64,000 nt of DNA from JAMZMI01 sp049115715. GTDB taxonomy: Bacteria; Bacteroidota; Bacteroidia; Cytophagales; Cyclobacteriaceae. Made by a program: the position numbers and the translations under genes. The stretch spans positions 496,001 through 560,000 of the forward strand of contig JAGDZQ010000006.1 in NCBI GenBank assembly GCA_049115715.1, written 5' to 3'. The notes under the pieces are model-generated. The model saw nothing but the letters and a program-made list of their open reading frames with translations, was not told the origin of the DNA and made no database searches. Within the stretch, counting starts at the first letter, position 1, and each line of letters begins with the position of its first letter. This document shows positions 27,010 to 35,200 of the stretch, piece after piece.

Positions 27010-28818
27010 TCAGATTTCGTAGATGTACACGTAATAAGCGCCGTAGCTTTCACCTGTTTCCAGAAAACTGGCCTCCAAAACTGTAGTTCCTTTATTTAAC
27101 GTCACCTCAAACTCAGCCTTACTCATTTCCTCATCAATCTCCAGCTCAAGGTATTGCTCCTGAATCGTTATTGCGGCTTTTTGAGGATGAATGGATTTGT
27201 AAGAAAAACCTTCGATAAGGTTTATGTCCGGAACTCCCTGAATTGGGCCTAAATGTTCATTTGGCCACCTTTGCAACGAGATTCTATATCGAGTACTTTT
27301 TTCGACTTTTAGGGGATGCTTATTATTGGCATTTTTCACTCCTTTGGCAACCTGATATTGGCTATAGATTGGAAATTGATCTCCCACGGCATGTTGGATC
27401 GTAAGCCATGTTTCCTTTTGTGCAGAATTTCCAATGCTGGTCGTCGGAATGTTTTGGTACTCAAATCTTTTCTTAGCGGCTTCAACGAAATCAGCATTCT
27501 TCTTAAGCAAATCTCTTACTATGGTGGGATGATCACTTTCAATACTTTGCAAATGCATGGGGTCGTTTTCAATGTCGTACAAAAACTTACCATCCAACAA
27601 TCTCCAATTATCCTCAGCTATACATGTAGAATTGGTGTCAAACGGCGCTTTCCAGTCTTGTCTATGATGAATGAAAAACGTCCGCTTTTCCAGCTTTGAA
27701 TCAGGTTCATGTAGCAGTGGGCTGAAATCCAATCCATCAATTTCATACTGCTTGGCTAGCTCTATTCCACATAGTTTTGCGAGTGTTGGCAGAAGGTCAA
27801 TATGGGCGCAAAGCTCCTCAACGTCTTTGCCTCCTTTTATCCCTTTCTCTGGCCAGCGGATGAAAAACGGAACTCGATGACCTCCTTCTTCTTTATCGTG
27901 TTTATTTCCTTTGAACCCTTGGTTCCAGCCAAGTTTACCATCTCTGCTGTACCCAAACTGGGTGCCATTGTCGGTCATAAAAATTAGAATGGTATTCTCT
28001 GCGAGCTGTTCCTGATCCAGCAATCTTACTAGCTTGCCTACGTTTTCATCAATGTTGGCAATCATCCCATAAAAATTAGCACTAAGGAGTTCCTTCACCT
28101 CAAGCTCTTGATAGGGTTCAGCATATTTTTTCTCAACAATCAACGGTGCATGTGGTGCATTGGTCGGTAGGTATAGAAAAAATGGATTTTCTCTGTTCTC
28201 CTTAATAAAATTGCTTGCTTCTTCAAACCATACATCGGTACAGTAGCCTTGATATCTCTTAGGCTGATTGTTGTGTAGGTAGACATCATCGAAGTAGTCG
28301 TTTCCCCAATAATCTGATATTTCGCCAATTCCTCCAGAGCCATGATGAATTGCCTCATCAAAACCACAGTCGGTAGGTCTGGAAGGGAAGTTATCTCCGA
28401 GGTGCCATTTTCCAAACATCCCCGTCCTATATCCATTTTGATTAAACACTTCTGCCATGGTAGGAGATGTATGGTGTAGAGAAGCTCTGCCCTTGAATGT
28501 AGCCCATGTCCCATTGTTGATGGGGTGTTGTCCTGTCATGATCGCAGCTCGTGTTGGTGTGCAAAGTGGACTTACATGAAAGTTGGTAAAACGAAAAGAG
28601 TCATGGAAGAGTGAGTCAATGTTGGGGGTTTGCAACCAAGGGTTGCCATGGCAGCCCAAGTCACCTATACCTTGATCATCAGTCATAATCAAAATGACAT
28701 TGGGTCTAGCCTCCTCTCCTATTTGACAAGAAACAATAACACTTCCCAAAATTCCAATAAAAACAAAATTGAAAACGCTTACTTTTATGAGCTTTCTCAA
28801 CCGCCCAGGCCAATCCAT
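27010..28818 (-). CDS. Family S1 (formylglycine) sulfatase lipoprotein
   Basis: Predicted periplasmic or surface sulfatase removing ester sulfate from a glycan. I choose the start MDWPGRLRKL (28818), which puts a basic n-region before the hydrophobic core and lipobox VIVSC; a longer frame runs to 28848. Counting from 28848: metal ligands in MTDDQG (Asp57, Asp58), the modification site Cys96-Thr-Pro-Thr-Arg100 (CxPxR) whose Cys becomes formylglycine, GKWHLG, and a later metal site MTDNG. A C-terminal beta-sandwich (about 470-600) extends beyond the standard fold. S1 subfamily not assigned. It diverges from the GH50 gene across 347 bp, so the two are probably co-regulated for a sulfated galactan or similar polymer. 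Confidence 0.92.
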   Translation of the reverse strand: MDWPGRLRKLIKVSVFNFVFIGILGSVIVSCQIGEEARPNVILIMTDDQGIGDLGCHGNPWLQTPNIDSLFHDSFRFTNFHVSPLCTPTRAAIMTGQHPINNGTWATFKGRASLHHTSPTMAEVFNQNGYRTGMFGKWHLGDNFPSRPTDCGFDEAIHHGSGGIGEISDYWGNDYFDDVYLHNNQPKRYQGYCTDVWFEEASNFIKENRENPFFLYLPTNAPHAPLIVEKKYAEPYQELEVKELLSANFYGMIANIDENVGKLVRLLDQEQLAENTILIFMTDNGTQFGYSRDGKLGWNQGFKGNKHDKEEGGHRVPFFIRWPEKGIKGGKDVEELCAHIDLLPTLAKLCGIELAKQYEIDGLDFSPLLHEPDSKLEKRTFFIHHRQDWKAPFDTNSTCIAEDNWRLLDGKFLYDIENDPMHLQSIESDHPTIVRDLLKKNADFVEAAKKRFEYQNIPTTSIGNSAQKETWLTIQHAVGDQFPIYSQYQVAKGVKNANNKHPLKVEKSTRYRISLQRWPNEHLGPIQGVPDINLIEGFSYKSIHPQKAAITIQEQYLELEIDEEMSKAEFEVTLNKGTTVLEASFLETGESYGAYYVYIYEI

Positions 28819-29165
28819 ATTACTCGATAACATAGACGCAATTAACATTTTTCATGATAAAAAAATATTTGAAATCAAAGTGCTACGAATTGCGTATAAT
28901 CATCCAAATATTTGATAATTCCACTTAATCAAGAGTTTAGGTAGCCAAGGCTCATCGCTGAGGGCAATCAGACACTCCCGCATTTTACTTAAATTTACTA
29001 TGATAACTAATCCTGCTTTATCAACTTAACAAGATTATCACGTTGGCAGGGCGCACCCCCAAGACCCTCGAAATGTATTTTTGAAAATGTGTTTCTTCAA
29101 AACTGGTTTCCAGATAAATTATCTCATTTTTATAAAGTGACCCATTGATATTTAAAACAGACAAC
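28819..29165. promoter_or_regulatory. Divergent promoter region, sulfatase and GH50
   Basis: About 350 bp between two genes reading outwards. No gene was seen in it. It must contain both promoters, but I could not place a convincing TTTG/TAnnTTTG pair on either strand. Confidence 0.4.
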
Positions 29166-31265
29166 ATGAAATACCCTGTAAATAAGTTACTCTGCAAATT
29201 TTTTCTAATTCTTCTTATCTCTGTTTCTTCTATTGCTGTCAGCGCACAAGAGCCCTACCCTCTATTTGGCTTTTCAGCAAAAGATACAGTATGTATCAAA
29301 TCAAAAGACGGTTATGCAAAACTGATCGACTCTGATGGACAAAAAAGATTAAGCGTTATCAACGGCACTGAGGCTCAAACTCCGGGGATAGTCATCTATG
29401 AACCCCAAAATAGTCCCTGGAATCTAGACGACTATTACATGGTGCAAGCGGAGGTCAGCAATGTGAGTTCTGAGGAATTTCAAGTAGAAATGTTTGTAGG
29501 GAATGATCCAGATGGTTTAATTCGATGGTATTGCTCCGATTATGTTGACCTGAAACCAGGCGAAACCAAAACGATCACTGTATACCTTTCGTGGACGCCA
29601 TGGGTATTTGATCCACAACCAAAAATGCCAGGTATGCGAGGTGCACCCGGAATCATCAAAACTCCACGTAATAAAATAGATCGGGTATCCTTCAATGTAC
29701 GCTACGCTACTAAAGCGTATGAGTTCACAATCAACAAGTTTCATGCAATTAACAAAACCGAAGTACGTGACACCACCAGTTTCTTTCCTTTTGTAGATAA
29801 ATACGGTCAATTCAAACATGATGATTGGGAACGAAAGATTCACAACCCGGAAGAAATGAAAGCTTCTATCGAAACAGAAGCCAAAGATTTAGAAGCTCAT
29901 CCAGAAGCACCGGAAATCAATGAGTACGGTGGCTGGACAAAGGGACCTAAATATGAAAAAACTGGATATTTCTATCCTCGAAAAGTAGAACGCAAATGGT
30001 GGCTGGTTGACCCGGAGGGATACTTGTTCTGGACGGCAGGGGTTAACTGCGTTTCTTCAAATGCGTCGACTGGGGTACAGTTTCGTGAATCCTTTTTTGA
30101 AGAGTTGGCGGACGAAAATACTCAAGAAGACTTTTACAGTATCAGTTCATGGGCGACACACGGGTTCTATAAAGACAAAACACCTTATAGGACTTACAAC
30201 TTTCATAAAAGGAATCTGCATGAAAAATATGGAAGCACCATGATGGATGATTTTCGCCGTGTAACACATCAGCGCTTGAGAAGCTGGGGATTAAACACTA
30301 TAGGTTTTGTCTCAGACCCGGAACTCACTCAGCAACGGAAGACTCCTTACGTAGGAAGTGTGTGGATTCGCAACACTCCAAAAATTGAAGCTTCAAAAGG
30401 TTTCTGGGGTAAGTTTCACGATGTATTTGACCCTCGATTCAGAAAGGAGGTTCGCCTATCGGTGAAAAAGCAAAAACTAGGTGCCAATGACCCATGGTGC
30501 ATTGGTTATTTTGTAGACAATGAAATGTCATGGGGTAAGTCAGGCTCTTTGTCCATATCCACTCTGGAAAGTCCCGCATCCCAACCTGCTAAAAAGGAAT
30601 TTGTAAGCGATTTAAAAACTAAGTATGGACTCATTGAAAAGCTAAATAGCCAATGGAAAATGGACTATGAATCCTGGGATGATTTACTTCAAAGTACTGT
30701 CGCGCCAGAAAAAGAAAATGCACTGGAAGACCTGTTGGTTTTTTACGATAAAATCGCTCGTACATATTTCAAAATAGTAAGTGAAGAGCTTAAAAAAGTA
30801 GCTCCAAATCAAAATTATCTGGGGTGTCGCTTTGCTTGGAACAACAATGACATCACGCTCCGTGCTGCTGCTGATTATTGTGACATAATCAGTTTTAATA
30901 AATATGAATACAGCGTGGAAAATGTTAGCCTGCCCGAAGGAGTTGACAAGCCAATTATGATTGGAGAATTTCACTTTGGAGCATTGGATCGTGGGATGTT
31001 TCATCTGGGAGTGAAAGCAGCGACCGATCAGAATGACAGAGGATTGAAATACCAAAGTTATATTAAGAGTGCATTAGATCATCCTAATATCGTGGGTGCA
31101 CACTGGTTTCAGTACGTCGATCAGCCACTTACCGGACGTGGAGATGGTGAAAATTACAACGTTGGTTTAATTGATGTCTGCGACCAACCTTATTATGAGT
31201 TGATATCCAAAATGCGTGAGACACTGTACGAAAAATATGAGTATAGAATGAAAGGTGAGAAGTGA
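29166..31265 (+). CDS. GH50 beta-agarase-like glycoside hydrolase
   Basis: Secreted enzyme resembling GH50 agarases, which hydrolyse beta-1,4 bonds of agar-type galactans. The frame opens at 29145, but ATG 29166 (MKYPVNKLL) gives a proper signal peptide ending VSAQ. Residues about 25-200 form a CBM-like beta-sandwich, then a TIM barrel with the conserved entrance KWWLVDPEGYLFW, the acid/base candidate Glu453 in GYFVDNEMSWG and the nucleophile candidate Glu601 in MIGEFHFGALDRG (numbering from 29166). Both motifs match what I know of the family. Length 699 aa is typical. Divergent from an S1 sulfatase. A related activity on porphyran or another galactan cannot be excluded; no SusCD pair is adjacent. 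Confidence 0.85.
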   Translation: MKYPVNKLLCKFFLILLISVSSIAVSAQEPYPLFGFSAKDTVCIKSKDGYAKLIDSDGQKRLSVINGTEAQTPGIVIYEPQNSPWNLDDYYMVQAEVSNVSSEEFQVEMFVGNDPDGLIRWYCSDYVDLKPGETKTITVYLSWTPWVFDPQPKMPGMRGAPGIIKTPRNKIDRVSFNVRYATKAYEFTINKFHAINKTEVRDTTSFFPFVDKYGQFKHDDWERKIHNPEEMKASIETEAKDLEAHPEAPEINEYGGWTKGPKYEKTGYFYPRKVERKWWLVDPEGYLFWTAGVNCVSSNASTGVQFRESFFEELADENTQEDFYSISSWATHGFYKDKTPYRTYNFHKRNLHEKYGSTMMDDFRRVTHQRLRSWGLNTIGFVSDPELTQQRKTPYVGSVWIRNTPKIEASKGFWGKFHDVFDPRFRKEVRLSVKKQKLGANDPWCIGYFVDNEMSWGKSGSLSISTLESPASQPAKKEFVSDLKTKYGLIEKLNSQWKMDYESWDDLLQSTVAPEKENALEDLLVFYDKIARTYFKIVSEELKKVAPNQNYLGCRFAWNNNDITLRAAADYCDIISFNKYEYSVENVSLPEGVDKPIMIGEFHFGALDRGMFHLGVKAATDQNDRGLKYQSYIKSALDHPNIVGAHWFQYVDQPLTGRGDGENYNVGLIDVCDQPYYELISKMRETLYEKYEYRMKGEK

Positions 31266-31397
31266 GGTAACGCTGAATTAATGTGAGTTCAAGATAAGAG
31301 TATTCATATTCTTTACAGAAGAACTACCTAATTCCACACTTGAGTAGGATTGAAAATCAATTGTTTCATCTCAATTTGGCTGAGTTAAACTTGACAA
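31266..31397. other. Gap after GH50
   Basis: About 130 bp with no gene and no strong terminator hairpin; part of a 938-bp stretch (31266-32203) that otherwise holds two gene fossils, a hairpin and an 18-bp direct-repeat motif, described separately. Confidence 0.5.
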
Positions 31398-31664
31398 CTA
31401 CCACATCTCCTGTGGGCATAAGACTCTTTCAAGATTGCTTAAGCGGGAATTCAGTGAGATTTCGTTGGTGGTAAAGTATGAAGCATTTCCTTGAGACATC
31501 CTTGAATTCAAATAGTATGCAACTCCTAACAGTTCGTTGATATTGAAGCCAATTGAGTAGCCCAAATCAGAGGTCGATCGATAAACAAGTCCAGCCCATA
31601 ATCGAGCATTCTAATCGGCTTTTACTCCCACATCGAAACTTGTCTTCTGGTCTTCAGGGCAATC
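31398..31664 (-). pseudogene. C-terminal fragment of a second PorP/SprF gene
   Basis: On the minus strand one frame reads TSFDVGVKAD, a TAG, then NARLWAGLVYRSTSDLGYS, IGFNINELLGVAYYLNSR and further to a stop at 31398-31400. The D(V/L)Gxx...Y(N)xRxWAGxxYR followed by GFxIxxxLxxxYxxxxSR is the penultimate part of PorP/SprF barrels. The conserved Tyr before NAR has become a stop codon. The N-terminal two thirds are missing; instead the same frame runs back, through a TAA, into a type B sorting-domain fragment. It is clearly non-functional. Confidence 0.75.
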
Positions 31665-31667
31665 TTA

Positions 31668-31754
31668 TATGTTTTCAATTATCCAACAATCGTTGATATT
31701 ATCTCCATTTGGAATAATGGTATTTAGAATGATCAAGTCAAGAAGCCTGATCAC
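31668..31754 (-). pseudogene. N-terminal half of a type B T9SS sorting domain
   Basis: Minus-strand frame reading LNTIIPNGDNINDCWIIENI and then TAA (31665-31667). PNGDxINDxWxIENI is the opening of the CHU_C/type B sorting domain; a TAG lies just upstream. The domain stops exactly where the plus-strand fossil at 26787-26996 resumes (PNN...FNRWGE), so the two are complementary halves. The following frame is PorP/SprF sequence, the gene that normally follows a type B cargo. Confidence 0.8.
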
Positions 31755-31909
31755 CTAAAAAGATATAGGGTGCTGCCTATCGAGGAAGGAGCGAAACCAA
31801 TTGTTAAAAGAAAACTGTCAGTATGAGTATCGGGGGTTTCAATAGAATCTAAAGCGAGTTGACACAAAAATCTATTCTTTAGATTTAAGAATGCTCCTTC
31901 TAAGAGAGA

Positions 31910-31927
31910 TGTCAACTAAATGTATAC
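31910..31927. repeat. TGTCAAC-type direct-repeat motif, copy 2
   Basis: TGTCAAC-TAAA-TGTATAC: two half-sites 11 bp apart. Related copies occur at 23509-23526 and 60324-60341. Possible protein-binding site; unproven. Confidence 0.4.
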
Positions 31928-31957
31928 TGAAAAGGAATAATGAGCGTATTTAAAACA

Positions 31958-31993
31958 AAAAAGACTACCTCTCTTAGTTGCAGTCTTTTTTTT
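31958..31993. terminator. Bidirectional hairpin between convergent units
   Basis: Stem AAAGACT (31960-31966) and AGTCTTT (31982-31988) with T-rich tails on both strands (TTTTTTTT on plus; TTTTTTGTTTT on minus). It lies about 215 bp beyond the stop of the 1917-aa minus-strand gene. Confidence 0.6.
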
Positions 31994-32203
31994 CAACTTC
32001 CTTAACCCAATAACTTCAGTTCGGTCTATAATTACAAAAAACCGTTAATTCCATATTTAAAGAAGAATGGCTGTAAGGAAAGCCGAGGAATCTTTGATAT
32101 CATGAGGATGTCATATCTTTTTATCAATATTAAAAGCTAAAAAACTCATATTAACGTTTTAAGGTTTTTTAAGTGATCCTTAAATCGAGATCTTGTTAAT
32201 GGA

Positions 32204-35200
32204 TTAATTCCCAATACACGTGATGGAACCATTTTCAAAAACCTCCAAATTTTTGGTTTCGCTCACTATTTCTTCATCACCTTTGACGATGACGGCATTT
32301 CCTCTTATAGTTAAGTCTCCTTCGTCACGAATGATCAACCTCGAGTCATCACCTGAACCCAATATCACCACGCCATCACAAGACTGATCATCGTAAACCC
32401 ATACCACAGCATCTTTGATATAAACCATATCTCCATCTACTGGATGCGTGGGTATTACTTCTCCCCCCTCTTCGTATGACCAAATATCTTTCTGAGGCCA
32501 ATTGCCATCCTTAACAGCCCAAAGCGTCCTATTAGCTCCAACGTATACCTCCTCGCTTACCGTCACGCCATTTACTTCATAACTTGCCGTATACGTACCT
32601 GGATGGTGCACCTCCAGTTCTTCCTCGTGCCCAACTATCATTCCTTCTTCGGATCTCCAAGTAAGAGAATTGGTGGGTATTCTAAGCTTCAAAATGACGC
32701 CTTCTTCCCCTGATATTTGTTTAGCACTTTGGGTTACATACCTAGTCTCTGCAACGCTTGTATAGGGTGGAACAAAAACCTCTACTGGAACGCGCTCGGA
32801 AGAACAACCCGAAACGTTGGGATCAAAAGATTCTACATACACAATCGAACTTTCAGAAAAGTATGAATTGACATTAGCTCCAGTAAATAATGGATCCTGA
32901 CTTGACGAAGAGGCAAACCATCTGTATTCTGGACCACCTGAGGTAACTGATAAACTGGCAATCCCATTTGTAGAAACAACTACAGGATTGCTGCTGATCA
33001 TCGGGGCATTGGGTTCTGCAAAGAATTCTACTGTGAATGGAATCCTGTCACTTTCACAAAGAATGTCAGCGTTTAAGGTTGAGACATAAAACGTCTTTGG
33101 ATTTTCCTGATCAAAGATTGAAAAATCAGTAATAACATAATTATCATCAGTGCTCAAAATTTGATCTGAACTTGCATCATCATACCACCTTATCTCATCT
33201 CCATATTGACCAGCTGATGCCGAAAGGGTAATGGGATCTGTCCCACAATACTTTAAGTTGCTAGCAGCATAAGGAACGGAGGGTTCACACAAAACCGATA
33301 CATGCACATAATCAGTCCATGCTACTCCTGTAAGGGATTGTACTTCTCTTCTAAAATAAAAATCTCCTCCATCTAAAACTTTTCCTGAAAAAGTCTCCAA
33401 ATTAACATTACCTCCGCTTACAAAAGACTCAGCCCCAAGCCAGCTTCCATCCATGGCCGTTTCTGAAAACTGCCAATAATATGACAACCCTTCGCTCCCA
33501 CCACAATCTGCAGATTGCAAATTATTAATTAGGAAATCAGTGTTCGGGCATATAATGATACTTCCATCATCATCTGCATCATCCGCTAATTCGATTATTC
33601 CCGGATTTAGTTGTTCGACATATATGGTCATGAAATATTCCGAAGTTCCTGTATTACAACCTTGAGCATCCATCAGATCCCCTACTACTTTCAGGTTTTT
33701 ACTTCCCGAATTCGTCTGAACATAGGTAAGCTGCAACTGTAAGCTCCCATCTGTTGAAGGACTTGACAATTGGTCTCCCGTATCTTGATCGTACCACGCA
33801 TAGGTGCTTCCTTCGGCCCCTCCACTTGCAAAAAGATTAAAAACTTCTCCTTCACATTTAGCATAATCTAAGTCGATGGAAGTGGCATTCAATATAGGGG
33901 TTGTAGCTTCAATGAATACGGCCTCTGTATACATTCTTGGAGTGCTGCACCCATTATTAAGAAGTTCTACCCAAAAGCCTTGAATGCCAACATTCTTGGT
34001 AACTCTTACCTGGGTTCTAATCCCATCTCCGTCAGTGGGTACCTTTACCGCATAGTAAGATGGTGGGTTATTAGCGTCACAGCTTGGATCATTTGCACAA
34101 CTCAATTCAAACATTGGAATCGGGTCAGGGTTGTTTTCGCCAGTATACCAGTTATGAACAGCTCCCTGACTCGCTCTCACCCCTTCGCTGCTATAGCTAT
34201 CTGCAATTAATGTAACCTCATCTGTGTTTTCACAAGTATTTTGATACTCAGGTTCGACAAGAAGATGCGTATATCGTACAAGGATATCAAAATCAACTAG
34301 CCCACTCTCACAAGTACCATCAACGGCCTTCACTCTATACTGTGTCATCTCATTTGTAATCGCAACATTTGCCAATGTACTTCCTCCTACAATGGAACCT
34401 CCTGATGGTGGATACCATGTATAGCTTGTATATTCCGGGTTTAGTATATGTAAATCCACTACGCCTTCACCGCATATCTCAAGATAAGGTTCAGACACCA
34501 GCGGGTCGTTCAGCATGTTTTCACTCCTAACTTCAAGACCCACTTCGTTTGTATAATCATAAGCTCCACTGCCCAGGTCAATTCTTCTTTGATATTTGAA
34601 AACGCCAACATTATTGGTTGGTACGGTGTAGTCTTTTTCTGTAGCTCCAGACACTAAAACCCAGCAGTCATTGCAATTTTCAGACACATACCAGGAGTAG
34701 TTTATCGTGGTAGTGCTGTGCACACAAGAAGGTAATGTACCCGTGATAGTTACCGATTCTTCCGGGCAAACCAACTGGCTTGAAATACTTATGGAGCCGG
34801 GCACCAGTTCTTCTTCTACTATTACTTGAAGCGATTGAGATGTGTACTTATAACCCAAACCATATGCAGGGTTATAACCAACCCTTCTTCTAAAGAAATA
34901 ACTACCAGCAGGTAAATTGCTGATCGAATAACTTTCCTGATTATTGGTACCGCCTGCGGCACTCCAACCACTGGTTCCATTCGCAGAAACCTGCCACTGA
35001 TATAGGAGTTGACTACTGCTAGTAGTACCGCAACTCGCTGATTGATCGCTTACAAGCGACACTGACTCGTCTGGACATATAGTCAATGGGCTGCTAGCGC
35101 CATTAATACTCACCTGCCCCGCGTTCAGGTTATCAATCGTGACGTTGATCATCAATGCATTTGTATATTCCTCCAAAGAACATGAAGTGGCTCTTCTTCT

